Shown: positions 53,115 to 62,325 of the stretch, in pieces
How the letters are laid out: each line of letters starts with the position of its first letter
Position numbering within the stretch: position 1 is the stretch's first letter
Source: Candidatus Schekmanbacteria bacterium
GTDB lineage: Bacteria; CSSED10-310; JACPHN01
Length of the DNA stretch: 64,000 nucleotides
Assembly (NCBI GenBank): GCA_016188575.1
Contig: JACPHN010000022.1
Location: forward strand, 45,397-109,396
Direction of reading: 5' to 3'
Notes under the pieces: model-generated
Told to the model about the DNA's origin: nothing
Database searches by the model: none
The model's input: the letters and a program-made list of their open reading frames with translations, nothing else
Made by a program: the position numbers and the translations under genes

Positions 53115-54070
53115 GCGAGCCGGACTACGCGATCCAGACCGCTGGCTTGACGCGCTCCTTCGGCGCGCTCGTCGCCGTGGACCACCTGACCCTGGACCTG
53201 CCCGCCAGGCGCATCTCCGGATTTCTCGGCCCGAACGGTTCCGGCAAGTCGACCACGATCCGCATGCTGTGCGGCCTCGTGCGACCGAGCGCGGGGTCCG
53301 CCTCCGTTCTCGGGATGGACGTCCGCCGCCACGCCAATGAGATTCGCCAGCGCATCGGCTACATGACGCAGCGCTTTTCGCTGTATGAGGATCTGACCGT
53401 GCGCGAGAACCTGGACTTTCTCGGTGAGATCCGTTCGCTGTCGCGCCGCCGCCTGCGCGAGCGCATCGAGGAGCTGTTGGAGACGTACGCGCTGCGGCCC
53501 ATGGCCGATCAGCGCGCCGGGACACTCAGCGGCGGACAGAAGCAGCGGTTGGCGCTTGCGGGCGCCGTGCTGCATCGGCCGGATCTGCTCATCCTCGACG
53601 AACCGACCTCGGCGGTCGATCCCCAGAGCCGGCGCGAGTTTTGGGAAAGCCTCTTCGATCTTTGCGACCAGGGCACTACGGTGCTCGTCTCCACTCATTT
53701 CATGGACGAGGCGGAGCGCTGCCACGAGCTCGCGATCCTCGACCGCGGCATGCTGGCCGCATTCGGAGCGCCGGAACGTCTGATGGCCGGAATCGACGCC
53801 GCCACGTTGGTCGTCTGGAGCGACCAGCAGCGCCGCGCCGCGGCGATTCTCGCGGCGAGCGCCGAGGTCAAGAGCGTCGCGCAGATCGGCTCCGCCCTGC
53901 GCGTGCTGGTCCGGCGGGACCTGGAGGCTCCGTGTGAGCTTCTGCGCGAAGTGCTCTCCCGGGCGGGCCTTTCCGCTCGCGTCGAGGCCGTGCGGCCGAG
54001 CCTCGAGGACGTATTCGTCGCCGCTACCGGCAGCCTACGTTCCGCTGCCCGGCCCCGGGAAATGCCATGA
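53111..54070 (+). CDS. ABC-type exporter ATP-binding protein
   Basis: A 319-aa ATPase. Walker A GFLGPNGSGKSTTIRML, Q-loop YMTQRFSLYEDL, signature TLSGGQKQRLALAGA, Walker B LLILDEPTSAVDP and switch His in VSTHFMDEAERC. This is the CcmA/YhiH/YbhF group of the drug- or polymer-exporting ABC-2 family. The C-terminal extension (about 230-319) is typical. GTG start overlaps the adaptor stop and its own stop overlaps the permease start (ATGA), so adaptor, ATPase and permease form one coupled operon. Confidence 0.93.
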   Translation: MSEPDYAIQTAGLTRSFGALVAVDHLTLDLPARRISGFLGPNGSGKSTTIRMLCGLVRPSAGSASVLGMDVRRHANEIRQRIGYMTQRFSLYEDLTVRENLDFLGEIRSLSRRRLRERIEELLETYALRPMADQRAGTLSGGQKQRLALAGAVLHRPDLLILDEPTSAVDPQSRREFWESLFDLCDQGTTVLVSTHFMDEAERCHELAILDRGMLAAFGAPERLMAGIDAATLVVWSDQQRRAAAILAASAEVKSVAQIGSALRVLVRRDLEAPCELLREVLSRAGLSARVEAVRPSLEDVFVAATGSLRSAARPREMP

Positions 54071-55212
54071 ACAGCCCGCGCCGCATTCTCGCAGTCACGC
54101 ACAAGGAGCTCCGCCAGCTCCGCCGCGACCGACTGTCCTTCGGCATGATTGTCGGGATTCCAGTAGTCCAGCTTCTCGTTTTCGGCTATGCCATCAACAC
54201 CAACGTCCGCGACCTGCGCGCCGGCGTCGTCGATCAGGCCGGCACTACGGCCTCCCGCAACGTCATCGCGGCGATCGCCGCGACGCAGGTGGCGCGACCG
54301 CTCGCACGCGCGAGCTCCCCCGCGGAGCTCGAGGAAATGCTGCGCACCGGCGCCATCGACGCCGGGATCGTGATCCCCGCGGACTACAGTCGCCGCGTGG
54401 CCCGCCGCGAATTCCCGGCCGTGCAGATCCTGGTCGACGGAACCGACACGGCGGTCGCCGGAGCGCTGCAGGCGCTCGCCAGGATGCCGCCCCCTATCGA
54501 CGCGCCGCTGCTGCCGCAACAGGACCAGGTGGCAGCCGCTTCGGACGGCGCCGTGGGCAGCGACCCCGCCGCCGGGTTTCTCTCCATTCTCGTCCTGTTC
54601 AACATGGAAAAACGCTCGGCCGTCAGCGTCGTTCCGGCGCTGATCGGCGTCATCCTGACCATGACCATGGTGCTGTTCACCAGCATCGCCATCGTGCGCG
54701 AGCGCGAACGCGGCACGCTCGAGCTCCTGATCACCACGCCCGTCCGTTCGGTCGAGCTCATGCTCGGCAAGATCATTCCCTACGTGCTGATCGGCGCGAC
54801 CCAGCTTTCCATCGTCCTGTTTCTCGGCTCCCACCTCTTTGCCGTGCCCGTGCGCGGTTCGCTGGTCGACCTCTATCTGGCGGGGCTCGCGTTCATCACG
54901 GCCAACCTCGCGCTCGGGCTACTTTTCTCGACGATCGCCAGGACGCAGTTTCAGTCGGTGCAGCTCGCTTTCTTCATCTTTCTCCCCTCGATCTTGTTGT
55001 CCGGGTTCATGTTTCCGTTTTCCGGCATGCCCGGAATCGTTCAGAAGCTGGCGGAAATTCTGCCGCTGACCCATTTCAACCGCCTGTCCCGCGGCATCCT
55101 GGTGCGCGGCGCGACGCTATACGAGCTGCGCCATGAGGTCGCGCCCCTGGGGATCTTCTTCATCGTGGTGCTGGCGCTCGCGCTCGCGCGCTTTCGCAAG
55201 CGACTCGATTAG
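54067..55212 (+). CDS. ABC-2 type exporter permease (YhhJ/YbhR-like)
   Basis: A 381-aa inner-membrane protein. N-terminal helix IPVVQLLVFGYAINTNVRDL, a periplasmic domain of about 140 residues (VARPLARASSPAELEEML, VQILVDGTDTAVAGAL) and five C-terminal helices with the family motifs RERERGTLELLITTPVRSVE and LGKIIPYVLIG, QLAFFIFLPSILLSGFMFP and ILPLTHFNRLSRGILVRG. It is the only permease of the operon, so the functional unit is likely a homodimer, unlike YbhFSR, which has two. Confidence 0.93.
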   Translation: MNSPRRILAVTHKELRQLRRDRLSFGMIVGIPVVQLLVFGYAINTNVRDLRAGVVDQAGTTASRNVIAAIAATQVARPLARASSPAELEEMLRTGAIDAGIVIPADYSRRVARREFPAVQILVDGTDTAVAGALQALARMPPPIDAPLLPQQDQVAAASDGAVGSDPAAGFLSILVLFNMEKRSAVSVVPALIGVILTMTMVLFTSIAIVRERERGTLELLITTPVRSVELMLGKIIPYVLIGATQLSIVLFLGSHLFAVPVRGSLVDLYLAGLAFITANLALGLLFSTIARTQFQSVQLAFFIFLPSILLSGFMFPFSGMPGIVQKLAEILPLTHFNRLSRGILVRGATLYELRHEVAPLGIFFIVVLALALARFRKRLD

Positions 55213-55250
55213 CGCGCGGCGCCGCCGGCCGCCGGCCGCCCCCCGCGCGC

Positions 55251-56528
55251 TTATACCGCGCGGAAAGCGCGTTCCAGGTCGAGCACGAGGTCTTCGGGGT
55301 TCTCCACGCCCACCGACAGGCGCACCATCCGGTCGCCGATCCCGAGCCATTCGCGGTCGGCGACGCTCACGTCCGAATGCGTCATCGACGCGGGATGCTC
55401 GGCAAGGGATTCCGTCCCACCCAGGCTGACGGCAAGCTGAAAGAGCTTGAGCGCGTTCAGAAAGCGAAATGCCTCGGCCTCGCCGCCGACGATGTCAAAC
55501 GAAATCATGGCACCCGGGGCCAGGCACTGCCGCCGGTAAAGCTCGAAATCGGGGTGGTCCTCGCCGAGCCGCCCCAGATAGTAGACGCGCTCGACCTTCG
55601 GATGGTCCTCCAGGAAGTTGGCCACGTAGCGAGCGTTCTTCATCTGGCAGGTCATGCGCAGCTTCAGGGTCTCCAGGCTGCGCAGCAGCAGCCACCCCGA
55701 CCACGGTTCCGTGATCGTTCCGAAGATGGTGCGCAACGTCCTGACGCGCTGCATGAGCTCGACGGAACCGAGGCAAACGCCGGCAATGATGTCGCTGTGC
55801 CCGCCGATGTATTTCGTGGCCGAGTAGACGACGAGGTCGGCGCCGTGTTTGAGCGGGTGTTGCCACAGCGGGCCGAGAAACGTGTTGTCCACGGCCACCA
55901 GAATGCGCCTCGCGGGTGTCGAAAGCTCCGCGGCAAGGTCTGCCAGGGCGCGGATGTCGACCAGGGCGTTGGTGGGGTTTGCCGGCGTTTCGATGAGAAT
56001 GAAGGACAGCGCGCCGAGCTTTCCGGAGGCGGCGAGCTGCTCGCGGATCTGCGCGACAGAGGCGCCGGCGCGGAAGCCCTGGTGCTCGATACCGAAGCGC
56101 GGCAGGATGTGCTTGAGCAGGTAGTCGGTGCCGCCGTAGACGGGCTCGCTGTGGAGCACCAGGTCGCCGGGTCGGGCGAACTCGAGAATGGTCGTCGTGA
56201 GCGCCGCCATGCCGCTCTGGAACACCGCGCAACCTTCCGCGTTGTCCCACAGCTTGAGGCGATCCTCGAGGATCTCGAGGTCCGGGTTGTTGAGCCGGCT
56301 GTAGATGAGGCCGAGCTCCTCGCTCGGACCTTTTTCCCGCAGCCCGTAGGCGACCTCGAAAAACGACTTGCCGTGCTCCGCGCTCTTGAAAACGAACGTC
56401 GAGGTGAGAAAGACCGGGCACTTGATCGCGCCTTCGGACAGCTCCGGCCGGTAGCCGTACTTCATCATGAGGCTTTCGGGTTTGAGCGGCTTTCCGTCGA
56501 TGTACGCTTCAGGCTTCCAGACCGGCAT
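55251..56528 (-). CDS. PLP-dependent cystathionine gamma-synthase/lyase family enzyme
   Basis: A 425-aa enzyme, ATG 56528 with GAGGAG upstream. Cys/Met-metabolism fold: YSRLNNPDLEILEDRLKLWD, CAVFQSGMAALTTTILE, ILVAVDNTFLGPLWQHPLKH with the conserved Asp and the PLP-binding Lys in VVYSATKYIGGHSD. The C-terminus AVSLGGTESLAEHPASMTHSD matches the conserved S-L-G-G-x-E-S-L. Catalyses trans-sulfuration-type gamma- or beta-elimination/replacement; the exact reaction is not decided by sequence. Monocistronic. Confidence 0.9.
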   Translation of the reverse strand: MPVWKPEAYIDGKPLKPESLMMKYGYRPELSEGAIKCPVFLTSTFVFKSAEHGKSFFEVAYGLREKGPSEELGLIYSRLNNPDLEILEDRLKLWDNAEGCAVFQSGMAALTTTILEFARPGDLVLHSEPVYGGTDYLLKHILPRFGIEHQGFRAGASVAQIREQLAASGKLGALSFILIETPANPTNALVDIRALADLAAELSTPARRILVAVDNTFLGPLWQHPLKHGADLVVYSATKYIGGHSDIIAGVCLGSVELMQRVRTLRTIFGTITEPWSGWLLLRSLETLKLRMTCQMKNARYVANFLEDHPKVERVYYLGRLGEDHPDFELYRRQCLAPGAMISFDIVGGEAEAFRFLNALKLFQLAVSLGGTESLAEHPASMTHSDVSVADREWLGIGDRMVRLSVGVENPEDLVLDLERAFRAV

Positions 56529-56693
56529 GGCAAACTCCTCTGGTTGGCGGCTCCGACACGCGCGCATCACGCGAACGGCGCGCGACGGCGAGGGGCCCGC
56601 ATCCCCGGTTGCGGAGCACGAGCCAATTTAGCCCGTGGGCTGTTTTGCGCAACGGCGCGACAGGAGCTGAGGCCACCGCAGCTCGACGCCGAC

Positions 56694-56724
56694 GGTGGAT
56701 TCAGGGTCGGCGGTGGATTCAGGG
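56694..56724 (+). repeat. 18-bp period direct repeat
   Basis: GGTGGATTCAGGG occurs at 56694-56706 and 56712-56724, separated by tcggc. The same sequence forms the hairpin at 45344-45370. Confidence 0.85.
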
Positions 56725-56747
56725 CGAACCGGGGCTGTTGACGGAGC

Positions 56748-58757
56748 TCATCTGCGGGCTTTTCGTGACGTCACCGGCTGCTGCGCGGCGGGTTCGACGG
56801 GTTCTCCGGCCATGAAGCGCCACCGGCGCGACCGCGGCAGGGCGGGTGGCATTTGCTCCGCGAGGGCGTGGTATTCGCTCCGCGAGACGCGGCGCTGCAC
56901 GCGGACGAGGGTGTCCCAGATCTCCGCCTCGCGTTCGGCGGATTGCGCGTCGAGGCGCGCCAGATCGAAGCGGCCGAGCGCCGCCCGCGGGGTGGCGCCG
57001 GGGACCTTTGCCGCGGGTGCCGCGGCAAGCGCGCGGAACGCGGCTGGCCCAAAGTGCCGGTACCAGAGCAGCGTGTGAGCGGTCGACAGCGCCCCCGCCC
57101 AGGGATACCGGCGGAGAAGCCAGCGGCGTGAAAGCGCGGCCAGTGCCGCGTCGATGGCGGCGCGGTCCGCTTCACTCTTGGCGGCCCGGGCCTCGGCGTA
57201 GAACAAGCCTGTGCCGAGCTCGTCGCCGGCCACCTGCCAGGTTTCGCGGATGCCGATTTCGTGGGGTCTCTGCGCCGCGACCGAGCCATGGGTCAGAGCG
57301 AATTCGCCGCAGACGAACAGCGCGATTTGCTCGCGCGACGCATCGAGCAGCCGCAGCGTGGCCAATGCCTCCTCACCGGTTTCGGTCGGGAAATCCGTGA
57401 AGCACATGGTCTCGACAGCGACGCCGGCCGCCGCGAGGTTGCCGATGGCCGCGCGCACCGTGTCGACGCCAATACCCTTGTTGATGAGGCGGAGCACGCG
57501 ATCCGCGCCGGACTCCACGCCGAGGGCCATGCTCAATGCCCCACCGGCGGCGAGCTCGTGACAGACTTCGGGCTTGAGGGTCTTCTCCGCTCGCATGTCC
57601 GTGGCCCAGCGCCACGGGAGGCCGGCGTCGCGGATGGCCCGTGCCAGCTTGAGAATCGTCTTCGGCGCCACCGCGTCCTGGGAGAAATAGAAGAGCGAGC
57701 AACCATGCTTGCTCGCCAGCTCCCGCAGGTGCTCGATCGTACGGTCCACCGGACGTTCGCGGTAGGCCGCGGTGCCCGTCTCGGCGAGCCCATAATGGCA
57801 GAAGGTGCACGCGCCCCAATAGCAGCCGCGCGTGGGATCGTACGGGAGCACGATTTCCGGGGCGAAATACCGCTCGAGCGGCAACCCGTCGAAATCCGGC
57901 GCCGGCAGCCGCGCCATGTCCGGCCGCTCGGATCCGCGGATGAGCGGTGGGGGCGACGCCAGGCCGCGTTCAAGACCGCGGGCGAGCTCGAGGAGCGCTT
58001 CCTCGCCGTCGAAGAGAACGGCCGAGTCGAACGGTCTGAGGGCACGCTCCAGGGCGTCTCCGCTCAGGCGCACAAGGATCTGCGTGATCGCCGGGCCGCC
58101 GACGACGAGGCGGATGCCGGGGAGGGTCGCACGCAGCACGTGGGCAAGCGACCACGCCGGCTGGAGCTGGCCGGGGAAGGCCACGGAGATGCCTACCAGG
58201 CCGACCCCGGCAGCGCGGAGCCGAGCGGTGAGCGGCCCGGAGAAATAGGCGTGGAACGGGTTGCGCTCGGGGCGCGCATCGGCCTCGATCGCCGTGGCGT
58301 CGAGCAGGGAAAATGGCGTGCGGTAGGCCGTGAAGTCCAGGGTCAGCGGCGCGTGGGCGGCGCTAACGAGGCGCAGCGCGCTCGCGATAGCAGCGACGGA
58401 CTGGCCGTAGAGCACGGGATCGTAAAAACGCTCCGGGTCGCGCAGGGTGGCCACGGCGGCGGCGATGGCGGCCGGCGCGGCGGCGGCGTCACCGCGCGCT
58501 TTCCACAGCGCGACGTAGGCGAGCTGTTCGACGTGGCTCAAGGCCGGCTTGCGGTCGAGTCTGGCGAGTCGCCGCTCCAGGCGCTCCGCCAGCGACTCCA
58601 GCGGCGCGCGGCGGAGGAGGAAATCGTATGCACCGACGTTCGCGTCGATGGGGAGGACTTCCACGCTGTGGCTGCGCAGGTAGCCGCAGAGGGTTGGAAC
58701 GGACAGGTAGGGAGCGGTCGGATCGCCGGTCGGCGGATAGATGAGAGCGACTTTCAC
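56748..58757 (-). CDS. B12-binding radical SAM protein
   Basis: A 669-aa protein with GTG start. An N-terminal cobalamin-binding-type Rossmann domain (KVALIYPPTGDPTAPYLSVP, then GLVGISVAFPGQLQ, IRLVVGGPAITQIL) precedes a radical SAM core. The cluster motif is C-x4-C-x2-C, GCYWGACTFCHYG (about 309-317), differing from the usual C-x3-C-x2-C but known in this branch. GVESGADRVLRLINKGI and TDFPTETGEEALATLRLL follow. The C-terminus (about 520-669) is family-specific and unknown. Typical reactions are methylations or ring rearrangements of unactivated carbons. No substrate or partner gene is close by. Confidence 0.85.
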   Translation of the reverse strand: MKVALIYPPTGDPTAPYLSVPTLCGYLRSHSVEVLPIDANVGAYDFLLRRAPLESLAERLERRLARLDRKPALSHVEQLAYVALWKARGDAAAAPAAIAAAVATLRDPERFYDPVLYGQSVAAIASALRLVSAAHAPLTLDFTAYRTPFSLLDATAIEADARPERNPFHAYFSGPLTARLRAAGVGLVGISVAFPGQLQPAWSLAHVLRATLPGIRLVVGGPAITQILVRLSGDALERALRPFDSAVLFDGEEALLELARGLERGLASPPPLIRGSERPDMARLPAPDFDGLPLERYFAPEIVLPYDPTRGCYWGACTFCHYGLAETGTAAYRERPVDRTIEHLRELASKHGCSLFYFSQDAVAPKTILKLARAIRDAGLPWRWATDMRAEKTLKPEVCHELAAGGALSMALGVESGADRVLRLINKGIGVDTVRAAIGNLAAAGVAVETMCFTDFPTETGEEALATLRLLDASREQIALFVCGEFALTHGSVAAQRPHEIGIRETWQVAGDELGTGLFYAEARAAKSEADRAAIDAALAALSRRWLLRRYPWAGALSTAHTLLWYRHFGPAAFRALAAAPAAKVPGATPRAALGRFDLARLDAQSAEREAEIWDTLVRVQRRVSRSEYHALAEQMPPALPRSRRWRFMAGEPVEPAAQQPVTSRKARR

Positions 58758-58834
58758 AGGCGGTCATGGTAGCTCGGAGGCGGATCGGCGGTCAACAGCA
58801 GCGGCGGATCTCCTTTTCGGCCGATGCCCAAAAA

Positions 58835-59099
58835 TCGTCGACGAGCGCACTTGAGGCGGAATTGAGGACCCTGTCGAGATTCGACGAGGTCACCTGGCCC
58901 GGCCCATGTCGGGTCCACACTCTCGACAGGCAGCCCTGGCCCGGTCCGAGTGAGCCGGTTGAATGTCGACGGAGCGCCCTGAGGCGGACTGTGGTGGCTC
59001 GTCGACATGCGACCACCGCCACAAGAACGGACTGGATCGTCCTGTCGATAGTCGACAGGTACCCTCGGCCCGCCGGGGCTGCGGTTGTCGAGGTTCGAC
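58835..59099. repeat. degenerate tandem array of palindromes, about 42-bp period
   Basis: Seven sites built on GTCGA/TCGAC: TCGTCGACGA (58835), GTCGA-gat-TCGAC (58873), TCGAC (58923), GTCGAC (58965), GTCGAC (59001), CTGTCGA-tag-TCGACAG (59042) and GTCGA-ggt-TCGAC (59087). Spacing is 35-50 bases. Intervening segments share cctggcccgg-like cores. It is not CRISPR: repeats are short and spacers are similar to one another. Confidence 0.65.
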
Positions 59100-59204
59100 G
59101 AAGGCACTGGACCGTTTGGAGTCGCTGCATGTACAACCGTCCGCCGAGCCAGGCAGGAGCGTAGTCGGTGGCGGGGCCCCGTGCACCGTTTCGGCCGCGC
59201 GTGG

Positions 59205-59469
59205 ATGCGAGGGCCGCCGGCCCGCTCGGCGCCAAGGTGCTCCTGCGGCCCTGGCCGAAGATCTCGTCCACGAGGCAAGCGAAGCCGGGCAGGACGGAAC
59301 CGCCCTCGAGGGTCTCGCCGATGCCGAGCACGCGGGGGGCCGTGGCGAGTACGTAGACGGTGACGGTGAGGGAGGCGGGATCGACGGTCCAGACGGCCTC
59401 GGAGCCGGCGGCGATCCGCTCGTTGGCTTTGTCGCGGACCTCGCGCGGGCTGTCGTCGGGGGAGGTTGC
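59205..59469 (-). pseudogene. C-terminal remnant of a Uma2-family (DUF820) endonuclease
   Basis: The frame reads SPDDSPREVRDKANERIAAG, VWTVDPASLTVTVYV and LEGGSVLPGFACLVDEIF, matching the C-terminal half of Uma2 proteins (usual v-W-V-V-D-P, G-G-x-V-L-P-G-F, v-x-x-i-F). The N-terminal half with the first catalytic acidic residues is missing, and the frame runs on downstream into the palindromic array without a proper end. Confidence 0.55.
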
Positions 59470-59625
59470 GCACCCGGGCAGTGCCGAGGCGTAACCCGGC
59501 GCGGGCCGGATCCGGTGCGGAGGCCGGCCTTCAGGGCGGCGCGGGGCCGGCGAACCCCTTGCCCCGCGACCGGGTCGACCGTGGACAGCAGCAGCCTGAT
59601 CTCGTCGGAAGTGGGCCGCGCGGGC

Positions 59626-60336
59626 TCAGCGTTCCCAGTGGGCGAGGATCTCCTGGCCGTCTACAAGCAACGAGCCGTCGCGCTCCCTCGAAAGGTCGCA
59701 GCAGCAGAAGTCGCACGGCGCCTTGAGGACCGGAAAGCCCAGAAGCCCGTACAGGCCGCAGCGATCGAAGAGGCAGTCGGCGAGGCTCATGCCAGAGAGA
59801 TCGGCGCCGCGAAAATCGCACTGCTCGAAGCGCACGTTCCAGGCGAAACCGCGCGACAGGTCGGCGCCGCGAAAGTCGCATTCCTGGAACCAGCCGCCGT
59901 TCCAGACGACCTCTACGGCGCACGTTCCGGAGAAATCGACGGCACGGGCGACGGCGCCGTTCCAGGACGTGCGGGCCACCGACCCGCCGCGAAAAGACGT
60001 GTCGCAGAGCTGCACCTCGTCGAACGCCGCAGCTACGGCGTGTCCTCCCATAAACGCGCAGCTCTCGATGCGCGCGCCGGTGAGCACCGCCATTTCCAAG
60101 TCGACGTCAACCAGCGAGCAGCTCACCAAGACGGCGCCGTCCAGATGCGCCAGCCCCAGGTCAGCGCGGTCCAGCTTGCAGGAATGGAGCTGCGCCTGAT
60201 ACAGCGCCGCCCCCACCAGCTCCGCCGCGCTCAGGTCCTCGTTTTGAAAGAGTCTCCCGATCTCGATGCGCTTTTTCGCGGCGCGCGGGGCACCGGCGAG
60301 CGAGGAGCGTGCATGAGGAAAGACGCGGTTGCGCAT
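59626..60336 (-). CDS. pentapeptide-repeat protein
   Basis: A 236-aa protein. ATG 60336 with AGGAGGT upstream. Residues about 34-200 are made of A-x-L-x-x pentapeptides (EDLSAAELVGAALYQAQL, CKLDRADLGLAHLDGAVL, CDFRGADLSGMSLADCLF), forming a right-handed quadrilateral beta helix. The C-terminus is Cys-rich (CDFCCCDLSRERD). Function is unknown; some relatives mimic DNA and protect gyrase, but nothing specific supports that here. Isolated gene. Confidence 0.88.
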   Translation of the reverse strand: MRNRVFPHARSSLAGAPRAAKKRIEIGRLFQNEDLSAAELVGAALYQAQLHSCKLDRADLGLAHLDGAVLVSCSLVDVDLEMAVLTGARIESCAFMGGHAVAAAFDEVQLCDTSFRGGSVARTSWNGAVARAVDFSGTCAVEVVWNGGWFQECDFRGADLSRGFAWNVRFEQCDFRGADLSGMSLADCLFDRCGLYGLLGFPVLKAPCDFCCCDLSRERDGSLLVDGQEILAHWER

Positions 60337-61044
60337 TTCGAGGCGCTACCTCCTAGTGATCAAGAAGAAGCGGCTCAGAGCGATTCGCTTGGACGATACC
60401 CATTCTTGCCCAGTGTATTCCCCGTGCCCTGCCGGCGCAAGCACGGCTGCCGCGGGCCCAGACTTGGCCGGAAGTCGTCGCGACAGGTATCGGTGTGAAG
60501 GCCTGGGTCTGCCTTTGAGGCCAGCGGGCGCTCCTCCGATGCCTCAGGGCTTCTCCGCCAAAGGCGGTTTTGGCTCTGAGATCGCTCTTGGATGTATGTA
60601 GGGCGGCGCCGTCATCGACATCACTGGGTGACACGATTTCGCCACGAATGCTGTGGCGGCGCACGGCTCGGGATCCGAGGCAGAAACCCCCACGCGGCCA
60701 CCGAGGAGACGGGTTGCAATCCCCGGAACCGGCACGCCGTAGGAGCGCCGGAAAAATGACCACAAAGACAGGAAGGTTTTCTGGTGTCCTTCGTGATCAC
60801 AGCCATTCCTGGCCATCGCTGCCCGTACCGCGCCACAGGACGACGCAAGCCAGCGCTCGACGCGCATTCGCGCTCCTCGCGCCGGACCTCTCCGGGGTCG
60901 CCCATGTTGCGCTCGCCATGCTGCTTTTGCCCATGCACGCGCGGATTCTCCCGACGGACTTCCGGGCAAGTCTCAAGCCTGGCCCGGAACATTTGGGAGG
61001 CAAGCAAGGATGACTTGAACGGCTCGGGATGGGATCCGGGGAGC
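60337..61044. other. intergenic region with no supported gene
   Basis: These 708 bases contain overlapping short frames but no domain or SD. A segment at 60755-60800, read on the minus strand, has the atcacgaaggacacc / ttcctgtctttgtggtcat pattern of a widely dispersed intergenic sequence found in many bacterial genomes. Confidence 0.45.
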
Positions 61045-62325
61045 TCACCGGTGGCCTCGCCCGCGGGAGGCCGCCGCGCCGGCCCAGAGCATCAACGCTG
61101 CCGCCAGTGCCGCGATCGACGCGGCGGGGACGACCGGTGCGCCGTCCATGATGGTGACGGTGGCGACGGGTGGGCCGGAGAGCGCCGCCCCGGCCGACGG
61201 GTCGCTCATGTTGACGCTAGAGGTCTCCGGGCCCTCGATGACGCCGTCATCGACGATGGCGATGAAAATGGGTTGCGTCGCGCCGTCGACCGAGCCGGCC
61301 GAAAACGCGAGCCGGCCGGCTCCAGGTCCGTAGTCCTGGACCGCGTAAGCTGTACCGTCGGCAGGGGTGACATACACGCTCACCTCGGCAGCGCTGGGCT
61401 GTCCATCACCCGTGTGCAACCGGACGAACAGCTCGATGGTGCCCTGGCTCTCCCAGGTGGTCATCGCCGCCGGCTCGAGACTGATGCCGGCCAGGGCGAC
61501 GGCGGTGTCGAGTGTCGCCGCGTTGCTCGCCGGGCGCTGATCCGGTTGGTCGGCAGTGATGGAGACCTCGATCGTCGCGGTGCCGGTCTCCGGGGGGGCA
61601 GTGAGCGCGAGCGACACCGACGCGCTCGCTCCCAGCGGCAGCGCGCCGAGGGCGCAGGTGACCGGCGCGGGACCAGTGCAGTCGCCCTGGCTCGGAGTCG
61701 CCGAGCCGAAGGTCGCACCCGCCGGCAGCACCGCCGACAGGGTCACTCCGGTCGCCTCCGCCTCGCCGAGGTTCTCCGCGGTGAGGGTGTAGCGCAACGG
61801 GCCGTTCGTCAGCACCGGGTCCACGTGTTCGGTCACCGCGACCGTCAGGTCGGCGGCCGGCGCGAGGCGGACGAGGAACCCGTCCCGCTCTCCCATGGCG
61901 ACCGGCTGGATGCCGTCCGCGGTAGTCGGGAAACCCGGCTGCTCGGTGTATCCCGCGACCAGCGCGTCACCGCCGGCGGTGACGGCGACCGCGGTCACGT
62001 CTTGCCCCCAAGAGCCGGTGGAGCTCGCGAGGGCCGTCGAGTAGAGCAGCCCGCCGCCGCTGGAAAACCGCGCCGCAAACAAGCTCCACGTGGAAAAGTC
62101 GGTGAGCGATCCCAGCGCGGGAAAGTCGCTCTCCGCGCCCGAGCCGACCACGTCGCCGGTGCCGCCGGCGGCGATACCGGTCGCCCGCTCGTCGGTGGAG
62201 GTTCCGCCGAGATAGGTAGAGAAGCGCAAGCTCGATAGCGTGGCGTCGAAGACGGACACGAAGACGTCTCGGGATCCGCCGGCGAGAGTCCCCTGGTAGG
62301 CGTCCTTGACGGGGAAGTCAGTCGA
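61045..62325 (-). pseudogene. SBBP-repeat protein, C-terminal part after an in-frame stop
   Basis: Continues the upstream reading frame directly after a TAA at 62326-62328: next residues STDFPVKDAYQGTLAGGSRD complete the expected repeat (usual I-T-Y-S-x-D-F-P-V). It contains one more SBBP repeat (FSTYLGGTSTDERATGIA), a DUF11-like domain (ADLTVAVTEHVDPVL), a Calx-beta-like domain (VDGATQPIFIAIVDDG) and the C-terminal VPAAS, hydrophobic helix, SRGRGHR arrangement. An internal ATG at 62259 is available but has no SD. Confidence 0.8.

Larger units (their letters stand above)
58758..59625. other. non-coding region with palindromic tandem array and a gene remnant
   Basis: These 868 bases hold no intact gene: a degenerate array of GTCGA-type palindromes (58835-59099) and a truncated Uma2-family frame (about 59205-59469, minus strand). 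Confidence 0.6.

Noticed and set aside
58835..59099. CRISPR array
   Set aside because: Repeat core is only 5-7 bases, unit lengths vary from 35 to 50 and spacers resemble each other; no cas genes.
60755..60800. Possible coding fragment containing D-H-E-G-H-Q-K
   Set aside because: This peptide comes from a common dispersed intergenic sequence (cacgaaggacacc type), not from a protein family.
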